A program made the translations under genes and the position numbers. From assembly GCA_017163975.1 (NCBI GenBank), contig JAFFSR010000292.1, forward strand, positions 751,501-815,500: a stretch of DNA of 64,000 nt. Direction: 5' to 3'. The notes beneath the pieces were generated by a model that saw only the letters and a program-made list of their open reading frames with translations, did no database searches and was not told the DNA's origin. This document shows, piece by piece, positions 11,120 to 23,390 of this stretch (position 1 is the first letter of the stretch; each line of letters starts with the position of its first letter). Source of the stretch: Anastatus disparis. Its lineage: Eukaryota > Arthropoda > Insecta > Hymenoptera > Eupelmidae.

Positions 11120-11806
11120 AGCATAAATTTAACTATATTTTTTTAAAAATTCCCAAGACTCTCCTAATCAACCGATTTTAATTTTTCAAAGTGCATTTAA
11201 AAGCTTTAATAGTCTGCTATATGTGAAAAAATCAGCACCCATCTGAAAGCATTATTTTATTTGCAATGAAGTTTTGAAATTTTTGAATTTTTTGGCGGGA
11301 CGCTTAATTGTTAAATTATTGTGAAGCAATGAACAAACCGATTCTAATGAAATTTGCTGCGCTGTTTTATCATATCAAAAAGTTTTCTGTGGCCCAATAT
11401 TAATATCATATGATAAATTTAAATAGTTAAGAAAATCATTCAATAAAATATTAATTTTTGAGCAGTTTTTTCGCAATTGTTGTCGTTTTTCTAACATAAA
11501 AAATGAAATTTTTCATTTCAAAAGTTTAATATTTCATGTAAAATTTTATCGTCAAACTTTTTTTTCCTTTTACATTTTTCTCTAAAATGTATATTTAAGG
11601 AGCTATAAATAAAAAAAGGATGAAAAAATCGTATTTTTCGAGATTTTTTCACTATTTGTTTAATAGCGAATTTAGCACAACTTTTTCAACTGGCGCATAT
11701 CGAAATTATCATATCTAACATAATTTTGGAGACATTTAAGCAAAAATTAGCGACTATATACGAAACATCCAAACCAAAACAGATCCCGCCTGGACTATTA
11801 TAATGA

Positions 11807-12706
11807 TGCTGAGTTAAATTGGGTGACACACTACCAAATTCATGATAAGTGTCCTTTCATCAAAAAGTTATTTAGTTCGTATCAGTAGAACAAAATAATA
11901 AAGGCATCCATGCTAATTTCTCAAAAAGTGTTATAAAAATTCAAATTTGTGAAGAAAAATCAAAATGACTTTTAGAATTTATCATCGCTAAATATGATTT
12001 ATGTATATAAATGTACAAGGCAATTAAAGTCAGGCATTGTTATATTTCTATTTAATAAATATTTTGTAGTTTTTAAAAGTTTTTCTTCTTTTGGCAGTCA
12101 AAAATAAATTCCAAACAAATTTTTAAGCAAATTCTTCGAGTAGTTTACATAAAATAAAAAAAAAATAAAAAAAAAAATTTTTATGAAAATTTTCAAAATG
12201 CTTTTAAATTAAAACTGCGCTAAGAAAATTAGTTTTCCAAAGCTTGTTTTTTTCAGACAGTAGCAAATAACTTGCATATAAATTTTGGAGCAAATCTATC
12301 GAACGGTTTTCGTAAAATATAAAAAAAATGAAAAATAAAAATTTTTAAAAAAATTTTTAAAATGGTCTAAAATTGAAAGTGCGCTAAGAAAATCAGTTTT
12401 TAGAAGTTTTTCTACTTTTTGCAGTCGAAATTAAGTTCCATACAAATTTTCAAACAAATTCTTTGAGTATTTTACGTAAAATACAAAAAAAATGAAAAAT
12501 CAAAATTTTTTTAAAATTCTTAAAATGACTCTAAAAAAAAACTACGCTAATAAAACCAATTCTCAATAGCTTCCGCACTAGTTCATCAAAAAATTAAATT
12601 ATATGGAAAATTTGAAGTAAATCCATCGAGTAGTTTTTAAGATTTTATTGGTTTAATAAATAGAAACATTTTTTTCAAAAATTTCAAAATGCTCTAAAAT
12701 TAAAAC
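11807..12706. repeat. Diverged AT-rich repeat block
   Basis: Successive units of roughly 120-180 bp, each with a gene-free pattern: TTTTACGTAAAATA-like, a run of A, AAAATGCTCTAAAATTAAAACT, then GCGCTAAGAAAATCAG. The same family fills 1400-1620, 13380-13620 and 61950-62700. No gene seen. Confidence 0.6.
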
Positions 12707-12709
12707 TAA

Positions 12710-13373
12710 CTAGGAGAGTATCAGACCTCCGGATCACGGATTTTGCTCAAACGTTGGGATAAGTTTTCAGATGTCAAAATATGAAAGGAAACAGAATTTT
12801 AGATCCCAACGCTTAATATTTCCCTAGTTACAGGCAATTAGAGAAAATCACTAAAAAAGTTACTAGATTTTCAAACGCATATAGTTCATTAGCATTGATA
12901 CTTAGGAGCATGAAACTTTTTTTAAATGAAAGCTGAGCTCAAATCCTTTCGAAATAGTAGCTATAGCATGTCAAAATATTATGTTTTCTCAAAGTTATAG
13001 CGTGATAAACATTGGACCTGATTTTTCTTTTCAAAACATTAATTAACAACAAAAGCTGAAATTGGGTCTAATGTTTATTACGCTATAACTTTGGGAAAAA
13101 ATAATATTTTGACATGCTATAACTACTATTTTGAAAGGATTTGAGCTCAGCTTTCATTTAAAAAAAGTTTCATGCTCCTAAGTATCAATGCTAAGGAACT
13201 ATATGCGTTTGAAAATCTAGTAACTTTTTTAGTGATATTCTTTTATTGTCTGTAACTAGGGAAATATTGAGCGTTGGGGTCTAAAATTCTATTTCCTTTC
13301 AAATTTTGACATCTGAAAACTTATCCTAAAGTTTGAGCAAAATCCGTGATCCGGAGGTCTGATACACTCCTAG
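12710..13373. mobile_element. TAA-flanked palindromic element, 664 bp
   Basis: The ends are CTAGGAGAGTATCAGACC and, mirrored, CTAGGAGTGTATCAGACC. TAA occurs at 12707-12709 and 13374-13376. The two halves are complementary nearly to the centre (~13040), so it is a foldback without coding space. A 3-bp TAA duplication fits PIF/Harbinger-type insertion, which is inference. Confidence 0.75.
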
Positions 13374-13658
13374 TAAGCTAAGAAAATCAGTTTTTTAAAA
13401 TTTATTTTATTTGGGCAATCACAAATAATTTCCGTGCAAATTTTGAAGAAAATTCATTGAGCAGTAAACAAAAAAAACCAAAAAAATGAAAAATCAAAAT
13501 TTTTTTTTTTTAACGACTCTAAAATTAAAACTACGCTAGAAGAACCAATTATCATTAGCTTCCCAGCAAGTTAGTCAAAAAAATAAATTCCATGCAAAAT
13601 TAGAAGCAAATCCATAGGGTAGTTTTCGAGATACAATTTACTAACTGAAATCATACAT

Positions 13659-13831
<173 letters not shown>

Positions 13832-15961
13832 TTTTCTGGAAACCACTTTTTTTGACTCCCCGAGTTCAAATATGTACAAATTAATGAAAAAATAGAAAAA
13901 AAATTTTTTTATCGATACAATGCTTTCTTTATGAGAAAGCAAAAGATCAACAAATTTACATGAAAAATTTTACAAGCTATAACAAAAACAGAAATGACTG
14001 CAAAAGAGCAAGCGGAGGTGTAGGTATCATGATTAAAAGTCACATATAAAACGGAGAAATCACTTTACAAACTGAACTAGAAGCCGTAGCAGTTAAAATA
14101 ACAGTAAATAACAAAAACATAACAATATGCAATATATATTTAAGCAACAGGTATGAACTAAAAATAGAACAATTGGAACAATTAATCTTGCAACTACCAC
14201 CGCCATATGTACTTTTAGAAGATTTTAACAGTCATAGTGCTGCATGGGGATCTTAAAAAAATGAGAAAAGAGGTCTTATCATAGAAGAATTAATAGTGAA
14301 CAATAACCTTATCTTACTAAACGATTTATCTCCCACTCACTTCAATACTGCAAACGGGAAAAATAGTGCTATTGATCTAACCTTATGCAGCCGAAATATC
14401 GCAACACAACTTGAATGGCAAGCAACCGACGACCTATATGGCAGCGATCACTACCCAATAGTTCTTAGTATTAACCAACCTAAACCCAGCATTACAATAA
14501 ATATATCAAGATATAAATATCATGAAGCGGATTGGAAAAACTACAAAAGAACACACTAGTATTGAAACCAAAACAAAATTTAATCAAACCGAAACAAACA
14601 CAGTAATCACAAACTTCAACGAAATAATAATAGATGCAGCTGACAAAAACATACCCAAATCAAAAGGAATCAAAAAACAAAAAAGTAACATATGGTAGAA
14701 CGACGATTGCGAAAACGCAACAAAAAACACAAAAAAAGCCCTCAGAAAATATAAAAAAGAAAAAAACACAAATAACCTAATAGAATTTAAAAACATGAAA
14801 GCAATAGCAAAAAACACTGTCAAAAATTCAAAAAAAGAATCATGGCTAAAATTTCTTGAAACCATCAACCACAACATACCGACTAAAGAAATGTGGACAA
14901 AAATCAAATCTATAGATGGACATAAAAACACAAACATCACAACTTTGAAAGAGAATAATGCAATAATTAGTGATCCACACGAAATAGCAAACATCCTAGC
15001 TAATAAATTTGCAGATAACTCAAGTGACAAAAATTATAATGAAGAATTCCTAAAACATAAAAAAAACACAGAAACTGACCGAACAAGCAAAACAACTACA
15101 ATAGAAAACGAAAATCACAATAGCTCACTCAACATGCTAATAACTATCTCCGAACTTCAAACAATAATTGAAAAAAGCAAGAATACCAGCCCAGGACCAG
15201 ACACAATACCGAACATGCTTATCAAACAACTACCTGAAGAAGCATTAATAGTCCTGACAAAAATATATAACATCATGTGGACACAAAGACTATTCCCAGA
15301 CATATGGAAAGAAGCAATAGTTGTCCCTATTCTCAAACCCGGTAAAAACAAGCATCTTAAAGAAAATTATAGGCCAATAGCACTAACATGCTGCCTATGC
15401 AAAATATTCGAAAAAATAATCAACAAGAGACGTTGCTGGTATTTAGAGAAAAACAATACAATAGCTAACGTACAGAGTGGATTTAGAGAAAATTGTTCTA
15501 CAACTGACTGTCTTGTACAACTCAAATCCAACATAAATGAAGCCTTCAACCAAAACTAACATCTAATAGCAGTATGCCTAGACATGGAAAAGGCATATGA
15601 TATGATATGGAGAAAAATTACAGGAAACATATATTATTTTATTAAAAATTTTCTAAAAAACAGGAAAATTAAGGTCAGAATAAACAATAGCTTATCCAAC
15701 ACAATTGAAATAGAAAACGGAGTCCCTCAAGGATCTGTGCTGAGCGTAACGATATTCCTACTAGCTCTCAACGAAATAACAAAATTCATAATACCACCAG
15801 TACACAACACCATCTTTGCCGACAATGTAACCTTATTTATAAGAGGCAAGAACGTCAAAACAAGCCAACAAATAATACAACAAACACTAAATAACATCAT
15901 CAAATTCACCAAAAAATCAGGCTTTAAAATATCAGAAACTAAAACAATAGCTATTATATTC

Positions 15962-16273
15962 AAAAAATACAAAAACCACTCTGATAATCTACAACTGACA
16001 ATAGAAAACAAAAACATTAATATAGTAAATAATACTAAAATCCTAGGCTTAACATTTGACAGAGCACTCCATTGGAACAACAATATTGAAAATCTAAAAA
16101 AAACAGTGCTTATTAAGAAAAAATACAAAAACCACTCTGATAATCTACAACTGACAATAGAAAACAAAAACATTAATATAGTAAATAATACTAAAATCCT
16201 AGGCTTAACATTTGACAGATCACTCCATTGGAACAACAATATTGAAAATCTAAAAAAAACAGTGCTTATTAAG
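15962..16273 (+). repeat. Tandem duplication of 156 bp inside RT
   Basis: 15962-16117 and 16118-16273 differ at one visible base (GCACTCC against TCACTCC). It is an exact multiple of three, so the frame stays open. The RT palm/thumb segment NHSDNLQLTIENKN is thereby present twice. Confidence 0.93.
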
Positions 16274-17188
16274 AATGAACGTATTAAAAATCTTACTCGC
16301 TAAAAACTGGGGAGCAAACAAACAAGTAATCCTAAACACATACAAAGCCTTCATACAAACAAAAATAGATCATGGATCAACAGCATACAGTTCAGCAAGT
16401 AGCAGTACTTTAAAAAAACTAGATTCAATAATCAACACCAGCATGAGAATAGCCTTGGGGGTATACAGAACAAGCCCAGCAATCAGCATCCTAAGTGAAT
16501 GCAACATAATACCATTAGACCTTAGAAGAAAAAAGATGACACTAAAATATGCAGTTAGACTAATGACAACCTCAAATAATCAAGCATTCGGACTATTAAA
16601 CAACTGCAAATAAACCAACTAAACACAAGCACAATCAACCTTTTTACCACCGAGTAAACAAATACCTTAAGGAATTAAAAATGCACACTCCCACAGTCTA
16701 CTGCAAACCATTAGAATCTTTACAACCATGGATCACAACTGACGAAAACAACTGCGGAACAAAACCAGAAAACACACACCTCAACAAGAAAATCATCGAT
16801 ATGGTCATCTCTCACGAAAAAAACTCAATCGAATCTGCAGCATCAATATCTACAAACGAAAAAATTCTGTTAAAATTTCCAAAATGGACCACACTACAAT
16901 CTGCACTTGACATCACAATTCTCAAAATAATAGAAGCCACAACACAAACAGAGGAAAAAATTATCATAAAAGTACACCAACAAGAAAATAACACAAAACC
17001 AATTACCAACCCAGAAACATTAGTAACAACCAAAATTTTAAAAAATATACTACACGAAAAAAAGACCACGTACTAATACACTACACACAAGACCCCACTA
17101 ACTCCCCACACAAAATAAAACAACACGCCAAAGAACTAAAACAACTTGAACACATCAACACACAACACCAGTTAAACAAAGAAGACTA

Positions 17189-17549
17189 CACTGAGAGAAA
17201 TTTGGCTATTCTACATTGACAACAAATATCACTCGTAGATTGCGAACTATATTATTACCATAAATTGGATTAATGAATACATTCTATTTTCAAAATGAGA
17301 ATCTCACAGTAGAGGTAAACATTGCATCGTCTCATTTCAACGATGTCAATGTTTCGTTGACATCGTTGAAATGAGATGATGCAATGTTCACTTTTGTTTT
17401 GACTTTGCTCGGATAGAAACAAAGTTTGTTAACGGGCTAATATGCAGATGTTAATCTATCGTTCACATCGCGTGAATATAACGTATTTTCTTTTGGAACC
17501 TACGAAGGATATTTTATGTCAATGTAGTATAGTCAAATTTCTCTCCGTG
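17189..17549. mobile_element. TA-flanked MITE, 361 bp, in the retrotransposon 3' part
   Basis: Inverted ends CACTGAGAGAAATTTG and CACGGAGAGAAATTTG, with TA at 17187-17188 and 17550-17551. A strong internal palindrome, CATTTCAACGATGTCAATG and its mirror, lies at 17330-17385. The TA target and CAC-type ends suggest a Tc1/mariner-dependent MITE. Confidence 0.8.
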
Positions 17550-18109
17550 TACAACAAACTAATAGACATAAAAATTAAAAAGAAATGGAACAAAACCTGG
17601 AAATCTAATAAAAACAAATCCACACTAAAAAAGATAAAATCTAACGTATACAAAAACAATATGACTACAAAATACAATAGGAAAGACCAAGTACTAATTA
17701 GTAGACTTACGCATAGAACACACAAAACTTACACACCAACACATCATTACCAAAGAAAATAAAGAAAAATGTGACTTGTGTCAAAAGAGATAAGTGTACA
17801 ACACATACTTATAAATTGCCCTAAATACCAAAAAACAAGAAAAAAACTAAAACTAAAAAACAATCTATATGATATCTTAAACAGTGCTAACAAATGTTCT
17901 AAAGTAATTCAATTTATAGACAAAATAAAAATAAGACACTCACTGTAATCATTTATCAAATACACTATTCTCTAAAATGTATGTAAAATGAAAAGTATAC
18001 TTATACCATGTAAATTTATGTTATATATACTGTAATGTAAACAAATTTCCAAGTCGCTAATACCCACCAAAGAGGATGCGACTCAAAATAAAGAATTTAG
18101 AAGAAAAAA

Positions 18110-18777
18110 GGCTATAGGCGGGTTACCATAGTGAAATTGCCCCCTCTTAGAATCCTCATGGCTCATGTACCATTTGATGGAGGTTGAAAAAAAACTCCCA
18201 CACACCAATTTTCAGCCCTCTGACCCTTGCGCATGCGCAGTAAAGTCAGAATAAGTGTTTTTTCGACTTTATTTTATTTTGACGTCCCTTTACATGGAAG
18301 ACTCTTGCAAAAATATATAAGGGTAGATTATTGTATGGCAATTAACCAAAAATTTTTGCAGATTACATAACCTTAAATATCGACCTTAAAATTGATATTT
18401 AAGATTTAAATCGTTACTTTCACACCCTCGCTATTAAGGTGCCAGATTTGAAATTGATTTTTTAAATATATTTTTACCCCTTATTAACGATAGTTATATT
18501 AGCTAAAAAAAAAATGGTGCGCCACCCTGATTTTCTCAAAAAACCTATATTTTTGCACTTTTTTCGTATTTCCTATAGGTTATGTTACAATCTAAGAATC
18601 CAAACAAAGATTTTTAGTGTATTTTATTCCCCTCTTTACGACGGTACTATTAGTTTTAAGGATAAAAGGCATTTGACCCTTATTTTTTGCAAAAAATCAA
18701 CTTTTTTGCATTTTTTTATATTTTTTATAGGTTATGTTATAAGTTAAGAGCTTGAATGACTTTTTTTTGCGTATTTT
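18110..18777 (+). repeat. Left inverted arm of the 18-31 kb element
   Basis: Near-identical, inverted, to 30263-30937 (for example the CCCCCTCTTAGAATCC and GCGCATGCGCA blocks). ORFs here appear in both arms and are not genes. Confidence 0.9.
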
Positions 18778-18860
18778 TTGACCACCAAAAAAAAAAAAAA
18801 AAAAAAAGCTACCACTACTACTATTACTACTACTACTTCTACTACTACTACTACTACTAC

Positions 18861-18920
<60 letters not shown>

Positions 18921-18938
18921 TAATAATAATAATGGGCA
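18778..18938. repeat. Compound microsatellite A(n), (CTA)n, (TAA)n
   Basis: A poly(A) run is followed by CTA repeats that grade into TAA repeats. The poly-Asn/Thr ORF across it is an artefact. Confidence 0.95.
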
Positions 18939-19331
18939 GTTGAATACCCTTACTTATAATAATTCTCGTAGAATCTGAAATCTAGAAACATCCAAATTAA
19001 TTTTATAGAAAGATAATTTTTCTGCATTTCGCTATCAAAAATAAATTTTAAAATGAACAATTTGTTACATTAATAATTCTCTTTCCAATAATGTTAATAT
19101 TATTTCAATACTATCAAATGAGGTTGAATAATAAATTAAATAAGGTTCAGTAATAAATTAAAGATTTACTTCAAAGAAAATTAGTCTATTTATATAAATA
19201 TATTATTTTCTATTTGAATTAGGATACACATCTGGATAGTTTTTTAAGCATAACAAATGTTCATAATAGGAACTTTTTTTACTCATCATCGTCACTGTCT
19301 TCATTAATACATACTTGTATTTTATCATTAA

Positions 19332-19712
19332 GAGGAGGTCACGTATCTCTGTCCTTTTCTAATCAAAGAATTGAGTTTTTTACAGAAACTAATAACTTTA
19401 GCAAAAAATGAAGAGAAAGCCGCATCTCGTAATGAAAAAAGCTATATTTTCTTTGATAAGAAAGAATTAATTTTATTGCTTCGTTTTCAAGAAAACCTTG
19501 AAAAACTCAAATCATAGAGGTTAGGGTGAACAATTTGGTTTTTCAAGGTTTTCTTGAGAACGAAGCAATAAAATTAATTTTTTCTTATCAAAGAAAATAT
19601 TGCTTTTTCTGATACAAAATGCGGCTTTCTCTTCATTTTTTGATAAAGTTATTAGTTTTTGTAAAAAAATCATTTCTTTGATTAGAAAAGGACAGAGATA
19701 CGTGACCTCCTC
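19332..19712. mobile_element. TTAA-flanked palindromic MITE, 381 bp (GAGGAGGTCACG end)
   Basis: TTAA at 19328-19331 and 19713-19716. Ends GAGGAGGTCACGTATCTC are mirrored exactly, and the two halves are complementary nearly to the centre. It lies at the 3' end of the DDE transposase gene and supplies its present stop. Size and first bases match the TTAA element at 36572-36951. Confidence 0.88.
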
Positions 19713-21811
19713 TTAAGAAACATTTTAGAAAGAATTTCAGCTGGTCTTATGATTTTTGATAAATATCTTCCATATGAAAGATAATATACTATTGCAGCAA
19801 CGTGCGCACAACATCCAACAGTGCGGTTACCATTGGGACAATCGCAACAATATCTGAGGATACTGGAATAACCAATACCATTTGGTTTATATTCAACGAA
19901 GCATTTGTATTGTTTTTTATTTACATGTCTTGATTGAACTTCGAATTTAAGAATATTTTTATGTTCTATGGAATATCCTAGTTTCAAATTATTATCTGAA
20001 TCTAACATTTCTGCTAGGTATGATATGGTCTGTTTAAGTTGATATGATCCTGTAAAAAGAATTTTCAAATCTTTTTCTGTTAATTCAGGAAAATCTGGTA
20101 AATCAGTCGAAGTTATGATCTGAAATGGTAATTTACGACGACACCATCTTTTTTCTGCCACTAATTCTGCTAGTGTGTTCTCAATATTCCTTCTCGATTG
20201 CATGGTATTAAATATTTCATCTTGAATGTCATGATCAGAATCTAAGCGTTTGCCAAATAAATTATTTAAATAGCAAGCAATTCTGCAATACAATCCAGTA
20301 TCCTTCACCATTTTATTGTCAAGTTTGTGATCTAATAATCTGAATTTTTTTTTTTCAATTCCATGTACTGCTTCAACAGCCCACCTTATTTTTGTTACGA
20401 ATCGTGTTTCATTTGATTCTTGTGCTGAAAATTGTGATTTTGAACCTTTGAGTTCAGGCATCAGACCAATATAACCCATATCTTCTAATTTCTTTTTAAT
20501 ATCTCGAAAGCCTCTGTCTAGAACAAAAATATCGCCTTTGCGGAGCAATTTCTGTAAAATTACTGGCATTGTTTCAAATATTTTCATTAAATTGCAGCAT
20601 CATTCATGTTAGCGAGATAAGGTCCTAACTGGTCAACAACATAGCCATTTGTTGAACATATTGTAAAGGGTTTATTGAGAGGAACTTTTTTTTGACCTGA
20701 ATAGGATTTTTTCTGATACTCATTATTAGAGCTTTTCTCATGCCTTATATAAGTTCCATCACAAATCAAAATAAGTTGGTTGCCTGGATATAATTTTTTC
20801 GTCATTTGAGAAGTTTGGTTTTCAATCAAGTCATTTCTGTCTGCATTTTTTAATCCAAAATAATTTGGTAACACGTCTTTTTCAAAAGATGATAAGACTG
20901 AATGACAAAAACGAGATACTTGTTCGCTCTCGATATCAAATATTGAAGAAATAACTTGATTAGAGTTCCCTGTACGCATTTTAAATAAAAATACTACGAT
21001 GGCTTGAATCACTGTTCTTGCACAGGAATCTTTAAGAGAAGTGAGTTGTAATTTAAGTTGGATGATCTGTGCCCAAGATAATCCTGTAAACACTTTTAAT
21101 TTTTTTTCTGGCATAGCAAACTCGGCTACTTTATTTAATAACCTTTCATCTGTTTTTGCAGATATTGTACTTAGTATTTTTGATAATTCATTAACATCTA
21201 ATGTACTACTGGTGGAAAAAAATCTTCATTTTATTCAATTCATCTTCATAAAATATTTTTTTAATTATATGATCAGAACAGCATCTATTGCCATTTGGAA
21301 TAAATAAGTTAATTTTACTGAAAACTTGAATTCTTGCTTCAAAAGGCACTAACATTATATTTGTGCGTTTATTGTATCCACAAATAAAACAATACTTATG
21401 TGTTGCAATCGTTCTTTGCATTTGTAATTCTATGAATTCTGGTTCTTCTTTTTCATCAACTTTGTACGACGAATCTGTATTTGTCTGAGATGATGAACTG
21501 ATACTTATTTCAGATAATGATTCCGAAATATTAGATTTTTGAGAGAAAACATTTTCTGCAGTATCATCAGATATTTCAATTTTAGAGCTTGACATTTTTT
21601 TTACCACTTGCTTTCTACACGGATCACACATTACATCATTAATGAAAATATCTTCTCTGCCAGATACTACTTTTGCATATTCTAGTTCTGTTTCGCATTT
21701 AATTTCTTTTTTTCGACCACTTATTTTTCTTAAATAAATATTGCATATAGAACATTTTCGATCATCATATTTCATTTCTTTGTTAGCATTTCCTTCGCTA
21801 TTAGATGCCAT
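19682..21811 (-). pseudogene. DDE transposase with C-terminal SWIM-like finger, two frameshifts
   Basis: Minus strand from ATG 21811. Part 1 (21811-21206) has Cys clusters CSICNIYL, CDPCRKQ and CFICGY...GNRCCSDH, likely a zinc-binding N-terminus. A frameshift after KIFF at about 21225 leads into STSSTLDVNEL. Part 2 (21114-20587) carries the first catalytic Asp, ILICDGTYIRHEKSSN. It ends at a TAA that overlaps the next ATG by one base, as a 1-nt loss would produce. Part 3 (20587-19682) has the second Asp in FVLDRGFRD and the Glu in RWAVEAVHGIEKK, the D-D-E order of DDE_Tnp_4-like (IS5/Harbinger/ISL2EU-related) enzymes. It ends with CDCPNGNRTVGCCAH, the CxC...CxH pattern of SWIM fingers. The last residues (19682-19712) come from the TTAA MITE. 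Probably the original gene of the 18-31 kb element. Confidence 0.75.
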
Positions 21812-22828
21812 GTCTACTATTATCCAACAAAAAAATCACTTCTGAAACAATAAAAAATAAACAAATATTTTTAAAAATCTAAATAATTTTCATATCTATA
21901 TAAATTTCATTATCCTTTGTTAAAAACTTGTTAATTGTTTTAACAAACTATTTAAAACAGTTATCATGAATAAATATAAAAATTAATAAAGTCGCTAAGT
22001 ACTTCAAAGATCCTAATTTTAACTTAGAGTTTTAGTTTTCAATCACACAAATATTATATAATTTTTTATGATAAAGCTTAACCGCTCAAAGCTTCTCAGA
22101 GTAATTATCAATCATTCCTCCGAAATCATGCAACACACATGAATAAAGCTATATACAAAAAGTTACAAATAAAATAAAAACAAATTGATAAAACAAAAAG
22201 CTTTAACTTTCACATAATCTCAACATTTAATATCTGAATGTCAAATCTATGTTTCAAGCGTATACTTGCAAATAGAAAAATATTTTTAAAAATATATTGT
22301 TTTTCAATTTTTAAATCTAAAAAAGATAGAACAAATCTACACAAAAATCTAAATAATTATCATATTTATATAAATAAATAATTTCATTATCCTTTGTTAT
22401 TATTATTATAAAATGTAATATAAAATTGTAAAAAACTGCTATTAGAATTACATTAGCAAATCACCACTTTGTAAACTTACTGTCAAAAACTTGTTAATTG
22501 TTTCAACAAACTATTTAAAGCAATAATATAAGAGACAAGAGCAAAAACAAAACAGGACTCTTCATAGCTTTTGTATTGACATTCTGACTTATAAAATATA
22601 TATATATATATAACCTTATATCCAGGTACGCTGCTAATAAATATTATAATTTAACACTTTTGGATCAAAATAATATGAAGATACTACAAAAAGTGCACAG
22701 AAACTTGTGGGATACAATCTTTGCAGTTACTCACTTTATTATTCATTACATATAAATAAAGAAATTCATATGGAAATATAAGTTTGAATTTATAAACGTA
22801 ACTCAATTAACGATTGTATCATCTGTCC
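21812..22828. other. AT-rich, no gene seen
   Basis: Only short low-complexity runs, including a TATA tract near 22598-22612. A roughly repeated stretch (CTTGTTAATTGTTT...AACAAACTATTTAAA) occurs near 21927 and 22489. Confidence 0.5.
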
Positions 22829-23330
22829 TGTGGGCACTTACTCTATAGTACACATATATACACACACACATACTCCCTAGTAACGTATGGGTATACACCC
22901 AGGGGGGTTGCTCTAGAAAATTGCACAACTCTGTATCACAGAGACAGAAGATATGAAATCAATGTGCTGAACAAAGATAGCATATATCGATATACTAAGT
23001 TTATCGCTTCGGAGCAACCCCCCAGTAGTACGCGTGTAAGTACATTCACACTAATAAACATATATAAGTGCCACGCGCAACTAGCGGTGCGCAGAACTAG
23101 CGCCGAATCGTGTGCTCTGGTCGCAGTGTACAAAGTCCGTCACTGTGTTCGCAACCTTTAGAAAGATAAGTTTTCTATCTTCTGATTCCAAGGTGACTGT
23201 ATCGCTTATTGAATAAACCAAGCCTACAAATCTATTTTCTAGTGGTTCTTATTTCTACCTCGACTACCATCTCCGAGCACGAAGAATCCGAAGTTCTATT
23301 TCTTATCATGATAGAGACGAAGACAGAACG
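22829..23330 (+). repeat. LTR-like fragment related to LTR-1
   Basis: The block TAAGTGCCACGCGCAACTAG and GCGGTGCGCA at 23066-23095 closely matches the LTR of LTR-1 (TAAGTGTCACGCGCAACCTG and GCGGTGCGCA). GAATAAACC at about 23211 is a polyadenylation signal. The start TGTGGGCAC at 22829 is a guess; the right end and a target duplication are not clear. Probably a solo LTR of another family member. Confidence 0.5.
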
Positions 23331-23390
23331 AGGTTTAAGTATCAATTGTTACTTGAGTTGGGTCTATGAATTCGAGCCATAGATCCAAAA

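Larger units (their letters stand above)
1624..11798. mobile_element. TA-flanked DNA element with ~730-bp inverted arms, split by LTR-1
   Basis: The left arm 1624-2360 is the reverse complement of 3105-3155 plus 11120-11798. The ends read ATAGTCCAGGCGGGATC and the mirror image, flanked by TA at 1622-1623 and 11799-11800. Without LTR-1 it is about 2.2 kb. The unique middle, 2361-3104, shows no convincing gene. This is a non-autonomous long-arm element of unknown transposase. Confidence 0.7.
13945..17960 (+). pseudogene. ORF2 of the non-LTR retrotransposon (EN-RT), decayed
   Basis: Endonuclease: GGVGIMIKSH, stop TAA 14046-14048, then EDFNSHSAAWGS, another stop, and GSDHYP with the catalytic SDH (14451 on). 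Reverse transcriptase: from ~14795, with NTSPGPDTIP, RPIALTCCLCKIFEK, QSGF, LDMEKAYD and GVPQGSVLS. The catalytic box reads FADN instead of FADD (about 15815-15826), so the second Asp is Asn. A 156-bp block (15962-16117) is duplicated directly in frame. Downstream come a thumb region and IINTSMRIALGVYRTSP. No RNase H motif is visible. The C-terminal end, past the MITE, reads KKWNKTWKSN and VLISRLTHRTH, as in I/Jockey elements. Many stops and frameshifts make it non-functional. Confidence 0.85.

Noticed and set aside
18778..18978. Poly-Asn/Thr ORF
   Set aside because: Translation of the compound microsatellite.
22814..23161. 115-codon plus-strand ORF
   Set aside because: Overlaps the LTR-like fragment and has no domain or codon pattern of a gene.
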